This document shows, one piece after another, positions 30,379 through 41,688 of a DNA stretch of 64,000 nt. Origin of the DNA: Eremomyces bilateralis CBS 781.70 (lineage: Eukaryota; Ascomycota; Dothideomycetes; Eremomycetales; Eremomycetaceae); contig NW_022985068.1 of the NCBI RefSeq assembly GCF_010015585.1, forward strand, positions 310,001 through 374,000. The letters are read 5' to 3'. Each line of letters begins with the position of its first letter. Positions within the stretch are counted from its first letter, which is position 1. The position numbers and the translations under genes were made by a program. The notes under the pieces are model-generated. The model ran no database searches, was not told the DNA's origin, and saw only the letters and a program-made list of their open reading frames with translations.

Positions 30379-31180
30379 GATAGTAAGCCACCACGAAAGG
30401 AGGTAGTTGGCTGAGGATGGTTCTGAAGGGGAATGGAAGACTCGATGTTCGCACGTGTTGAGGCCTTGATACCTCAGGTCTTTGATATTGCACCGGGGCT
30501 CGAGGTTGCGGGCTCAACTGTGGAGATGAGGCGTTGCAGACCGTTGGTGATGTAGGGTCGGCACGTAGCGAATTGAGTGATAGAGAATTGTGCTTGGTTG
30601 AAGGTCGCCTAGCTTATAAGGCAATCCGGGTCAAATTCTGCTGTCTAGAAGGTTTATTGAGCGTGAAGTTCTTTGAGAGCTGCTCGCAGTTGGCGACCGC
30701 CGCGCTTCGCGTAAGTGTTGAGGAAGGTCTGTATGCGATGTACTCGGTTTATTACTTCCTGAGGGATGCCGCTGTTTACGACTTCCATGAGTTGCCGGGA
30801 GAGTTACCCATCTAGGAAGTGAGAGTACGCGTTCGTGGAAGGATCACTGCGGCGGCTTGTTGACAGATGAATCACACGACAAATCGCCCTGATTCTTGAG
30901 GTTGAGACATGGATCTCAAGCAATTGAGCTGTTCTCAACCGTTCAGGTAGTGGATTGCGTCAATCCTTAATGTTTGAGGCCTTTGGGGAATCGAGGGTTT
31001 GGTCTCAGCAAGGCCTGTAACTATGAACACCTTGAGGACACGGAGTGCCTTTGAGCAAGATAATTCGTTAGATTAAAGCTACAGAAAGACAGAAGGGAGG
31101 TGAGATGTGAGATATGAGGGCTGTGCCTGGAGGAACGAAGTTCCGTCAGGTCTTTGTGGTCGCACGAGGGGAGACTTACC
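30379..31180. other. Intergenic
   Basis: Contains one open frame (30534-30815, plus strand, 93 residues) without recognisable motifs; I do not call it a gene. No repeat was noted before 31180. Confidence 0.35.
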
Positions 31181-31181
31181 T

Positions 31182-31203
31182 CAGCAAGCTCAGGCCATAT
31201 ATC
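31182..31203 (+). repeat. Solo end of the 31.3-kb inverted-repeat element
   Basis: CCTCAGCAAGCTCAGGCCAT preceded by TA is the same terminal sequence as the element that starts at 31259. It probably marks an older or nested copy whose other parts are gone. Confidence 0.55.
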
Positions 31204-31258
31204 AGAGGAGTCTAGCCTTTTTTGGACAGTCACGTTACTTATACTACTCCTCTGTTTA

Positions 31259-31922
31259 CCTCAGCAAGCTCAGGCCATTGTGGTAGTGCCTGAGGCAACG
31301 AACCGCGCTATACCTAATTGGTATGGTTCTCTACCAAATAGCCTGAGGATCCTGTCATTGATTTTTGGCCTGAGTTAAGATCGTTTGTATGAGAGCAATT
31401 TAATCACTTCAACCTCGTTTTCCTCCACAACGAGCTATCACACAGTAAAATTGACATGTTCAACCGAATCCTCTATCGTTTCTTGACAACCCAGTGGAAT
31501 TTGGACGATGCCAGATCGAACCTCCTCTCGGCGCAGCGTACAACTGAACCCAACGTCTCCAGAGGTGCTTGAACTGCGGTGGTTGGTTAACGATTCTGAC
31601 GCAGTCTGGCTTCTTACATATCAGCGTTTTTTGCAAGACACAAGCATGGGGAGTAGAAAAAATTCAAATTCTAGATAAAGTATACCTTGCTGCACAGCCC
31701 AGTGAATTTAAGGGCAATTATAATAAGTCTTCGTGTTGTTATTGAAGAATATGCAAAAGTGAGGTTTCCAAAATCGTGAAAAACACATGTAAATTATCGA
31801 ACAGTCAGTATGCGTCATTGACAGGATCCTCAGGCTATTTGTTCGAGAACTGCATTTACCGATTAGGTATAGTGTGGTTAGTTGCCTCAGGCACGACCAC
31901 AAATAGCCTGAGCTTGCTGAGG
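31259..31922. mobile_element. TA-flanked inverted-repeat element, about 664 bases
   Basis: The left arm (31259 to about 31357) and the right arm (about 31822-31922) are inverted repeats of roughly 100 bases with some mismatches. Both start CCTCAGCAAGCTCAGGC, and both have TAGCCTGAGGATCCTGTCA near their inner ends. The element is bounded by TA on both sides (31257-31258 and 31923-31924), as expected for Tc1/mariner-type transposition. The middle has no transposase, so it is non-autonomous. Confidence 0.75.
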
Positions 31923-31941
31923 TAAACCATAGCCCATAGCC

Positions 31942-32062
31942 CCATAGGAATGTCGTCAAAATAAGTCACGTGCTCTATGACCGCTTCTAAATGGACCAAT
32001 CAGAGCGCAGAAATTTGAAATCACGTGCAAAGGGTGTAGGATGAGCCTTTGGAGGGGTGTAG
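31942..32062 (+). repeat. 121-base dispersed repeat, copy 2
   Basis: Identical to 12177-12297 and in the same orientation. It begins 19 bases after the end of the 31259-31922 element. It contains a CCAAT box and two TCACGTG motifs. The sequences flanking the two copies are unrelated on the right side. Confidence 0.92.
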
Positions 32063-32526
32063 CCCACAACCAAGGGAACAGGCCGCAGGCCTGGGACCAT
32101 AACATTCCTTTACTTTATTCCACGATTCAAACCCCCCAACTCATATCAAACATACAAAAGTCGAAAATATTGTAATTCAACTAATTGATTTTATTTTAAT
32201 AAGCTAAGCTGATTTTATAAACTGCATTAGTTAATAATCTTGCCATGAGTCGTATATCTGCAGGGCCAGCCCGGCCAGGGAACTGGGCATTCGCATAGAA
32301 CAAGCAACTCACACAATAGACAATACAACAACTTTGCTGCTGTCACTAAATCACCTGACTCCCAACTATTTTAGCACATCCCAGTGCGACACAAATCTCA
32401 AAACCTTGGGGACAAATCTCACCAGCCTTCCGTGACAACGCTTGTGATCAACACAATCCACAATCATCTTCATTCGAGTACTGCAATCAACTTCTTCGTG
32501 ACAGGTCCCTTGAGATAATCATCAAA
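32063..32526. other. Downstream of the AAA ATPase gene
   Basis: AT-rich, no gene. At 32409-32426 lies the 18-base string GGACAAATCTCACCAGCC, also present at 11838-11855, which suggests that the two loci share more of one repeat family than the 121-base block. Confidence 0.45.
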
Positions 32527-35493
32527 TCAAATCAATAGCCTGGCCTCCCTGTCTGTAAGTCTATCATATCTTAGCCGCATATCCAGCTCAGAATGTACAG
32601 AACACTTACCCAGGTACCGCATCATCTGGTATTCCAGATCGCTCTTGAAAGAATCAACATTGCTAACGATGATGTTAACATCCTCCTCAGTGAGCTTTCC
32701 GGTTCCATCCTTGCGAGCCATAGCTTGGCCCATGGCGGAAGAGACAATATTCCGCAGCTGTCTCCCGTCGAATCCTTTCTTTGCGATATCGCTGCGGAAC
32801 GTTTTCTTGATCCTCTCGTAGTCCTCGACAGCCCCTTTGATTTTATACTGATCCAAAAATGATTCGAAGATTTGAATTGCTTGCTCCTTCTCCAGGTCAG
32901 TGTATTTGATTGCAATGTGGATTCTTGACTGGACCGCAACGTCGAACAACGCAATTTGATTCGTCGTGAGTATTAGGATGCCTATTTTATGTCAATAATG
33001 TGTCGGAGAATATAACACGTGCCAATCGATAAGGGGCTACTTACCCTGATAGTACTCAAGTACTCGAAGAAACACTGGACGGTAGAGCCAGGTTCAGCTT
33101 ATGAGCGATTCAAGTCTGAGCGTTAGGGTCTCACCTGATACCAAAGCATTCCTTTCTGTCGTCGGGCCTTGGTGACCCATTCCACGGCTCTGGACGAAGA
33201 CATCTACCTCATCTCTAGTCCATCATGTTAAGAGACATCTTCGCCTCATAGCGCGTGCGCAACTTACATGAGAAGAATGGCTTTCCACCTGGTCGCAAGA
33301 TCAAAAATCCTATGCAGGTTGGATTCTACATTCTCTGCCTGAGTTCCAACATCCCCGACCCCAATACTAAACAGTGGCTTTCCCGCGGCCGCTGCTAAGG
33401 TCTCCGCTGACACAACGGTTAGCTCTATACGGTGATGAGGTAGGTCGGATACGGGGCACATGTAAAGGTCAACCCTACCGGTTGAAGTTTTCCCAACTCC
33501 GGGTTTGCCTGCAGTCGTCGTCAGTGACATCATCAGCCGTGCTTATTCGCAGTTACTGACCGTATAGAAGTATCACTAGGCCTTGCCCTTTATCGGCTAC
33601 TAGGTCGGCCAGTTGGTCTTGGCCATGGGTGGTGACCAAATTTAGCAAAAGCTGCTTTGTTTCCTGCCCGTTGAGGCTGGCGTCTCCCTTCAGATGGAGT
33701 CTCTTTTCGAATGCATTACCATTGTCAGAAACGGGCTGGAGATTGTCGATCTCAAGCTGTGCCCACCGCTTATCGCGGAGGATATATCCCAGGACCCTTG
33801 GTGGCAAAAGCATGTATTGGAGATCGACCCATTCCTTTTCGTCCTCCTCTGCAGTCTCATCGAACGCCCGATGGTACGTCCTCGCCAAATCCCTGTTGCC
33901 ATTGCAGCGCGTGCAAGTGCACTCATATGACAATTCATATATCGGTATGGCTCCAACATAGCCTTCCTGAGGACCATGTTGGTAGTATGATTCGAAATCT
34001 ACCATGACATCGCTGTTCACCTGCAAGTGCGTTAGTGTTGAGCTCCAACGAGAACCTATCGACTTTGAATCAGTGATTACCAGTGCCTCTTTGGACAAGG
34101 CGTGAGCATCGTCGCTGTCGCTGTCAAGGCCAAGCACTGATCTGAAAAAAGTAACAGCTGGCTTAGCCTGAGGTCTCTAGGGATCAAGGACTATCAGTAT
34201 TCTATGATCGGTGCATTTTTGGGAATGGTGCTCGCCTTAGGTTTATCCCTCCCACGGAATCCCACCCTATCCACAATCGCTCTTCCTTGGTATTTGAAGC
34301 GGCGTTCCCCGGCGTTGGCAGTGCAGTATTTTCGGTAACGTCGACCTCGCTCGATCAACCTGCTCTCGATCCTGTCCCTATCCTCGGCCATAGAAAGCGG
34401 AAAATATAGCAAAGCGGTGATCGGCTTAGATCCGTTAAAAGTAGGAAAGGCTAGGCGTAGAAATCGCCGCCGGAAATCCCGTCCATTCCAATCGTACGTC
34501 CAGCATTCAAGCTCCCACTCTTTCGAGTCCGAGTTCGGCCACGGACCACTATTGTCCTTCACGATGAACAGTTGGTCCTGATTAAGAAATGGGCGACCAT
34601 AGATGATAGTTCCCGGGGCGAAAATCGTCCACAGCGTGTCGTAGGTGATGTTATTCGACCTGATAACGGCCTCTCGGCTGCGTAGGAAGTCATTCAGTCG
34701 ACTATCACCTGCATTTTGCCGTACGCGATCAAGAACCATGCCGAGCGCCCTCCGAGCGGTCTTGTCGTTTTCGGTTGAACCCTCCTTGTCTGCTTCAGTC
34801 TTAAGGCGATCCCAATTCAGAACCAGCGGCTCGAAGGGAGAGTCAAGCGTTACGCATTCGCCGTAGAACTCATGCGTGGGATGATGCGAGAGGACCCTTT
34901 TGAGTAACTCAAGAAGGTCCTTATTGAATATCTCCAGCTGACCACGGTTTTCCGTCTCATCCTCATTGTCCTTAGAATCGTAGATAAATATTCTAATGAT
35001 AGCAGCTTCTTGAGGACTGTCGTTCTTGGTCTCTTGAGATTTTTCTTCCTCGAAGTCTTTTCGCTCACCAGTTTTCGAGGCTCGATCACGTCTGTTGGTG
35101 ACGAGTCGGACGTGCCATGGTGGTTTAGGTTCTTCATCGGATCCTGCTCCTGGCTATTATGAGGACAGAATCAGCTTGTGATGTCGCTGGCCAACATGAC
35201 ACTCAGTTACCCACTTTCTCCTCTTTGTTGGTAGACTCCGCAGCTTCGGTCGCCTCGTCTAAGCACAAATACAGGTTAGCTCTTATCATCATGTCAAGTT
35301 TGACGATGCAGCTTGCTGACGCGACGCAATACCTTTTGCCTTGAATTTCGCCTCGAGCTCCGAAACCCGAGCCAACAGTTCTCGAACTTGATTCTGCAGT
35401 GCAACTACGTCAACCTGATATGCATTAGCTGATTGTAGGGTGGGATAGTTGGGAGTAGTGTACAACCTGCGGGTCTTCGTCAGAGATGACCAT
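32527..35493 (-). CDS. AAA+ ATPase with N-terminal DUF7025-like region
   Basis: A multi-exon gene. Exons I can place: 35493-35467, 35414-35333, 35258-35215, 35153 to about 34200, about 34143-33561, 33508-33479, 33406-33268, 33214-33135, 33074-33045, 32981-32610 and 32552-32527. The N-terminus has a coiled coil (VDVVALQNQVRELLARVSEL). Next comes a DUF7025-like part: YDTLWTIFAPGTIIYGRPF and WELECWTYDWNGRDF. The ATPase has Walker A (LLYGKPGVGKTSTAETLAAA), FSIGVGDVG, Walker B (AILLIDEVDVFVQSRG), ERNALVSVFLRVLEYYQGIL, sensor ILTTNQ, and the arginine-finger region FDVAVQSRIHIAIKY. The joint near 34143-34194 has no clean donor: the frame meets a stop after NAPIIEY. Either the gene is slightly damaged there or it uses an unusual splice. 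It lies head to head with the NLR-like gene. Confidence 0.78.
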
Positions 35494-36153
35494 GATGATG
35501 GGTACTCGGTGATCGGAGAATTGGACCCAAGATCTGAGGCCGCTATGAGGTGTTCGTGGCCGGGTCTCTATTAAATACCTATGACATGGAGCCTTGTGGA
35601 CGAAGAAGAACATATGGGAAACCCCATCCCCCATCCCGTACTAAGCAGCCCATTGGTCAGATATTTCCGAGGCAGTAGGCTGTGAATATACGAAGTCCAG
35701 CATTGTTGTCATGCGTCTTCAAGCCATGGATTGTACTTTGACTGGCAAATAAGACGACGTTCGGGTTGCAGTGCCGCAAGCTCCAACGCAAGGCTGCGTA
35801 GCCGACTCCAAATTTGTCTTTGGAGGAACTGGTGGTGGTGGAAATGTGAAAGTCATTGGATGTCCGTAGATGCAGAGGGTGGTTCCCATACGCCAACAAA
35901 ACACGACCCTCCCCACCTGGACATCGCCCAGCCTTATGGGAATGTTGCCTAGACTGATGGGGAATGAGACGAGAGTAAGAAAAGGAGATGAAGGCCGACT
36001 GAATGATACTATATGTTGCGAGAGTTCTCTCTTTCAGTCCCAATCCACCTTCGATGTCGAGTCCAACAAGGCTGAGGTTGGCATACTCTACCTTCAGTCT
36101 CCCAGATGCTGCAGAGAAGGCGACAATCTGTCGTTCCGGCTGCCTTCTGTCCA
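35494..36153. promoter_or_regulatory. Divergent intergenic region of the AAA and NLR-like genes
   Basis: The 660 bases between the two start codons serve both genes. An antisense open frame (36154-35657) spans most of it but shows no motifs. The call rests on arrangement only. Confidence 0.4.
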
Positions 36154-38157
36154 ATGCCCACGGCTGAGCTATCGGACGCCGAAAGGTACGAAATTCAGAT
36201 CCCCCAGCAAATTGAATTGGCTAAGGATGTATAAGGCGGAAAATTCAGCAGATACAAGAAAAACAGGATCTATTTCATCAAAAGTTGAAACGCAGAGGAC
36301 TTGGCCGATACGAAGAAAAGGCCATCGCTTGTTCCAGCGCCGAAGAGTTTGCAGGATTTTGGACCGAATTTTCCGATCATGCCCAAGTCAAATTTGAGAA
36401 TCGGCACATTGACGGCTGGAGACGACGAACAAGAAAGTTTCAGAGTTTTGCAGAGGGCGTTCGAACTTTCATGGACGAAATAAAACCAGTATTGGATGCT
36501 TGCAGGGAAATGGGCAAGCCTTACTCTGGGTTTGCAATTGGTACCATGGCAATTCTTTTCGTGGTAAGTATATCCAACCTCAAATGTGATTCTGATGGGT
36601 TGTATTAGTAACGCTCGGCGTTCTTAGGTTGGTTCGAATAAGCATCGGATAGAAAATCAACTTCTATCAACTTTGACAGGAATAAAAGACCGTCTTCCCG
36701 GAATCAAAATACTGGCTGAGTGTTGTGGAATGGGCACTGAGTATGAAATGGACCTGAAACTGAAGATGCAGCTTGCCCATTGGGCCTTCACTGACCTTGC
36801 CATTGAAATGGTAGGGTACTATATTGACCGTGGCTATCGTAAGTTCATTTGCCAGTATCTGTACGCAATATGTGTAGGTTCGGTCATCACTGACAATATA
36901 CAGGGAGGTGGATGATAGCAATCTTTAGATCTGGCAAGTTCAAGGACATGATAGACACGGTAAATACTAGTGTTATCGCGGTTCGTTCGCGATGCGAAGA
37001 GTTAGCCATCTTAAACATCAACCAAATCAAGGAGACCAACGACGGTATGTCATTCAATGTACAGCCTGGGTTGTAAGCTGGAGTAGAGTTCTCATTAACA
37101 TATTTCTAGAGCTCCTAAAGAAAATGCACAGTAAGTAAGATGATGTCCTAAACTTTCGACTGTAATTGCTGATCACCTCATCTCTAGGATACCAGCTTGG
37201 CCAAGGGAGTGATTATCTCATGCGCCTTCTGGAGCCCCTTGGAATCCCCACTTGGTCCCTGTCGGGGCATCACAAGCGATTAGCGGATTACCAGCGCAGT
37301 ATCGAAGCAGAGCAGTTCTACGAAGGTTCGTATGAGAACATGACAGGAATGAGTCTGGAGAGATTCCACCAACAGGAGACATCCTTCATTCAGTGGTCTC
37401 AGAGTAGCGATGCCGCCATGCTCATTCTCACCGGAGCCAACAACTGTAACATCACCGAACTCAAGCAACACTGTTGGATATCGCCCGTAGCAATTGATAT
37501 GGCCCGAAAATATCGAGATCAGGGTATCACGCACGCCTTTTACCCATTCCAAGAGCGACGGGCAACCTCGATTAGCACAGCGGTTCCCATCATCGTCACC
37601 CAGCTACTGGGCTTCAAGCTCAGGGAACTTGACGGTCACCAAATGGATATCATAGCACACGCGCGCGCGTTTTCCCGAACTACTGATGCCGACGAGGAGA
37701 CCAGAGCTACCGCGCTAAGTCGACTGCTCAATGACACCATCAAGATTTTCCAGCCCGAGGAGAGGGTCGTGCTAATAATCGACCGCGTGGATATTTGCGA
37801 CGAATCGGAAAGGGATGGCTTTCTTCGCATGCTGGTTTCCATGCTAAATGAAGCGTGCTGTACGTTGAAGATCCTGCTGGTGACCCAGTCAGTGGTTGAT
37901 TGGAGACCGAACGTGAGGGAATTGCGATCTAGGTTGAGAACGTCGGCTGGTTTACATCAAGCGTTGAAAGTTCAGCGATTTCGTTCGGAGTATTGATTGG
38001 CGGATGCTTCTTAGCTACAATATGTACTGACTCTGAGGTGACAAGGCGGATCATGACCGATGAAGCCGATACAAATGATACAGGTAGAGGAAGGAAATGG
38101 CCAAGATATCCAAATGAACAGTGCGATCCAGTCAATCAATGTGTTTTGGGAGGCTAG
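36154..38157 (+). CDS. NLR-like protein with DUF7708-type N-terminus
   Basis: Six exons: 36154-36563, 36628-36838, 36904-37044, 37110-37130, 37188-37989 and 38046-38157. All joints after exon 1 keep frame. The start MPTAELSDAERYEIQIPQQI leads into a coiled segment. A one-base shift near 36226-36236 is then needed to continue as KIQQIQEKQDLFHQKLKRRG. The DUF7708-type block follows: EFAGFWTEFSDHAQVKFE and EGVRTFMDEIKPVLDACREM. The second half resembles a NACHT-type NTPase: AAMLILTGANNCNITELKQ at the P-loop place (no GKS/T), WISPVAIDMA, Walker B VVLIIDRVDICDE, and LKILLVTQS. There is no ankyrin, WD or TPR repeat at the end. The family is tied to fungal immunity-like recognition. The frameshift means that this copy is either damaged or mis-sequenced. 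Confidence 0.68.
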
Positions 38158-38519
38158 GGGTGGGAGCGCCAGGGTGAGGCCTACAAGAGATCCACGACTC
38201 GCAGGTAACCGGACACCCAGGGGAAGAAGTCATGACTGGCCTGATGGTAAAGAAATACTTTTGGCCGGGGATGACGACCGATATCCGCAGATTCGTATGG
38301 AATTGCCACCCATCCCTGGGGGAAATAGATCTAGGATTTGAGCGCGGATAGAGCGGTTTATGTGATTATAACTAACTAAGTTAGCCCAGGTAACTTCATT
38401 AGTTCATCTCTCTCGAGTGATAGACTAGATATTCGAACCCTTTCTCATTGACTTTAAAGTGTTACCTATTATGTTAAGCATGTCTTAATTGAACACTGGG
38501 GCATGCTCCCATTACAACC
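38158..38519. other. Intergenic
   Basis: AT-rich, with runs such as AACTAACTAAGTTAG. No gene recognised. Confidence 0.4.
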
Positions 38520-40016
38520 ATGCCTACCTTGTTGTTTCTCCCTACCGAGTTGTTGATCAAGGTTATCAGGGATATCGACCACCAGGATCCTGAAGTACCA
38601 GCCCCTGTACTGGCCGTTCGGTTGGCATGCCGTAAATTCCGGGATATCTGCTGGATGCCCGAGACGTTCCCCAACATGTTCTTCCAGAATATTATATTCA
38701 TGTTGTCATACGATAGCTTAAAGGAGCTCATCGATATTTCCGCCACCCAATTCTCAGACCTACCGTGACCCACCTTCAGATTGCTGTCACTCGTCTTGAA
38801 GTCGATACTGGTGTTGTGCGCGATATTCCTGAAGATCAAATCTTCCGTTCGTACAGTGGTGAAGATGTGTTGCTGTTGACACAGGCTCTGTCCGGGCTAC
38901 CGAACTGCAAATCCATCATGATCAAAGATGGCATGGACAATCTAGGGCGACCCCTGTCGGCTGTCGCATTTCGCGGGGGTGATCATTAAGCACGATAGGT
39001 GCTTGAGCTCAGTTACTGTAGAGTCATAACGCAAATTGGTATTAACGATTCACATTGTCTAGAAAGGAGATCTAGCTAGTAAGTTAGATGAAAATAACTT
39101 AGTTAAATATATAGGAGAAGACTTGAGAGTCCTGATTAGGCTTAGCCTAGGGGGTAGAGGGTAGTGAAAGGAATGTTAAGTGGTAGTAGAAACGAATAGG
39201 GGCATCTTGCGACAACCCCTACTTAAGGGAAAGATGGAGAAGTGGTTGGACGTGGCAGCGAAAGAACACATTCTCGATCCCACAAGATACGCGATCCAAT
39301 CCATCGTCAGTGAGGCTGTCAGCGACTGCTTTCGCACCGTTCTATGCGCCCTCAGTAACAGCAGTGTCCAGCTGGAGTGGCTCCTGGTTTATTTGGATTC
39401 TTTCAATTATAAAACTGGCCTCCTTGTTGAAAATCCTGTCTTCCCTAACCGAATCTCGTCAGTGATAAATGAGAGATCATTTCTGGACCTTACGGAATTA
39501 CACATGGACCTAGACGCGTACATTCGTTCTCAGTCCATTTACCAAGCTCTTCCAAAATTCCTTTCGCTCGCCCCTAAACTGGAAAGTCTGAGCCTTTCCT
39601 CTTCGGCCGCATCCTTGTATACGTCCTGGGTTATTCGCGAGCTTTCCCAGCTACAGTTTCCGTGTCTGAAATCTTTAGAGCTGAATGCAGTTTCTGCCAA
39701 GCAAGAGTCCCTGTCACGTCTACTTCTCAAGCACCGGAACACGTTTCGCAAAGTTGCGCTACTTGATGTTTGTTTGTGCAATCCGGAGGACTTAAACGCT
39801 CGAGGGGATCCCAACGAATGGCACGTCATATTACAAGCTCTGCTAGAGTTAGGGTTGGAATGCTTTTCCATTTTTAGACCTTGTATGCCGCACTATGGCG
39901 TTCTATTCGTGTTTAACGATGGGAATGTAGACCCAAATCTTTCTAGAAAAACACCTGACGAGGTTCGAAAGGCAATAAATAGGGTCTGGAGGACCAAGCT
40001 TAGGAGGGAAGCTTAG
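38520..40016 (+). pseudogene. F-box paralog C, broken by a shift and an insertion
   Basis: The F-box start MPTLLFLPTELLIKVIRDID and ACRKFRDICWMPETF are clear, followed by SLKELIDISATQFSDLP. The frame then stops at 38766. The continuation THLQIAVTRLEV, LLLTQALSGLPNCKSIMI lies one frame over (38765-38989). After about 190 bases of foreign, AT-rich sequence, the C-terminal half resumes at about 39182. It carries FRTVLCALSNSSVQLEWLLV, DLTELHMDLDAYI and LAPKLESLSLSSSA, and runs to 40016. The parts and their order equal those of paralogs A and B. It is a recent pseudogene, since the separated parts are otherwise well kept. Confidence 0.78.
38990..39180. mobile_element. Putative insertion inside F-box paralog C
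   Basis: About 190 bases between the two coding parts, rich in TTAG/CTAG. The sequence TTAAG stands at both ends (38986-38990 and about 39176-39180) and could be a target-site duplication. No inverted repeats were seen, so its class is unclear. Confidence 0.4.
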
Positions 40017-40323
40017 TATACGATGGACGGTGTCGTGGCGATACGGCTTATGGGTGGAAAGGGTGGTCAGGTACGGTGGAGGGAGTTACACAAACCATTC
40101 AGCTTCAGGGTTGCAGAGGCTCTGGATGGCACGCCGAGTTGGCCTGGGAGATGACGGCTTTGAACACAGATTGATTCGGACGATCTCTGGGGTAGCAGAG
40201 CAATCCATCCACAGTGAGGACATTTCCATCATTGTTCCATCTTTAGAACCGCGAACTGGGTTCCGAAATTGTATACACGTCTTCCACCATTCCTTCCGCA
40301 TCTCCCAAGTGAGGACAATTCCA

Positions 40324-41688
40324 TCATTCTCGAGCCCTTAATGCAGCGACCAGTTCCCAGAACTCCTCAGGCGACCTTGTAAAGATGGAATCCACCATTT
40401 TCTCGGTGTTTCCCGCCATTTCCTCGTCACTAGAACCGATCAACGAGTCGTTCCAATTAATAAAAACATCATGAAGAGTTAACACACACAATCTCTGAGG
40501 GCAGCTCAGCCACCGCCTCTGATCTGTCGACGCGTTTCCACCCGGCCGGGAGAAACGGACGATGAGATCGACAACCTCCTCAGTGTCTCTTTGTGCAGGA
40601 GGATAAAGCTCTTTAGGTCTTTCGAGTAGTTGACGCTTCTATCGACGTCGTCGACTAACATATCCCACTTATGGCATCGAAAGTTTTGAGGCGCGGAAAC
40701 ACCATATTCCTGGGAAAATACTTCGCGGGAATAAGTCGGCCAATAATCTATCGACAGTGACAGACTTTCAAGGTTCGGAATTGCAGATAGGAAATTTCTC
40801 AGAATGGTCGTTGCTTCTTCCGTTTTGTTGCGATCCACTGATAGAGCGAGGTCGAGTTCTCAGAGTTCTTGAAAGAATATGCTCTTTTGAACGTGGAGCT
40901 CATGATCTGGAATTGACAGGGAGGCCATGGGAAATATTGATACAACGTCCATGTCTGGATCCAAGTTCCATTCTCCTGGAATTAGAATGGAAAATTGTTG
41001 TAGGCTTAGCTTGCTCCGCTTCAAAGCAGTGAAAGTAGTATTCAGTGTGTATGCTGCTGTTTCATCATCAGTCGGCGTACCAGCGTCCATAGCTGGATAT
41101 TTCCATTCCATGTAGGACGGATCGTCCTGCCTGGGTACCGGTAATCCTGCCAGAGCTAATTCAAGATCCCGTCCATCGAAGCAATCGTCTTCAATATCAA
41201 GGTTGACAAGCTCAACTGACTTGCAATTTGGCAGACTAGTGCGAGCCAGAGCGAGCAGAACAGCATCGTCTCCGTATTTTCGACAATATAGACGTTGATC
41301 GAATGCCTGCACTTCTCTGGAGTGGTTCCACGAGGAACAAGCATAATTTTTCCAATCCGAAACTTCGTTACTGCTTTATTGAGTATCGCGTTGCGAGATG
41401 TTGACAAGCTCTTTCCTTGGATAGGGTCACTGTTTGTTGTTGAAAGAACTTCGAAAAGTCCGGCCATGAAGCATCACGAAGGTTCCGATGAGTTTATCGG
41501 AAGACGCAGAATGCGATGCGCTTTGATTCGTAATGGTCTTGATGGTCATCGTTGACAATCTCAGCTAGTTGCAAGAGGATCTCAGCCGGTAGGTGATAAA
41601 GTCCCGCCACCGCTCCGTTTGAGTCCTCTTTGTGGCCTTTGCTGGTTGTAAGCTTGAGTGAGGTGTAAAAAACTGAACCGAATTCCAT
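40324..41688 (-). pseudogene. F-box paralog D, several frame breaks
   Basis: Read from 41688 down. MEFGSVFYTSLKLTTSKGHK and LYHLPAEILLQLAEIVNDDH form the F-box start, ended early by a frame change near 41494. After that come MAGLFEVLSTTNSD in one frame and QAFDQRLYCRKYGDDAVLLA, SLPNCKSVELVNL, TLNTTFTALKRSKLSLQQFS in another (41312-40860). Then IPNLESLSLSIDYWP and SFILLHKETLRRLSI follow (40838-40506), and a last piece INWNDSLIGSSDEEMAG ends at 40324. At least three breaks separate the parts. The shared LPNCKSV mark places it with paralogs A-C. It is convergent with paralog C. Confidence 0.75.

Noticed and set aside
35657-36154. 165-residue open frame in the divergent promoter
   Set aside because: No motif, and it overlaps the promoter and the start of the NLR-like gene.
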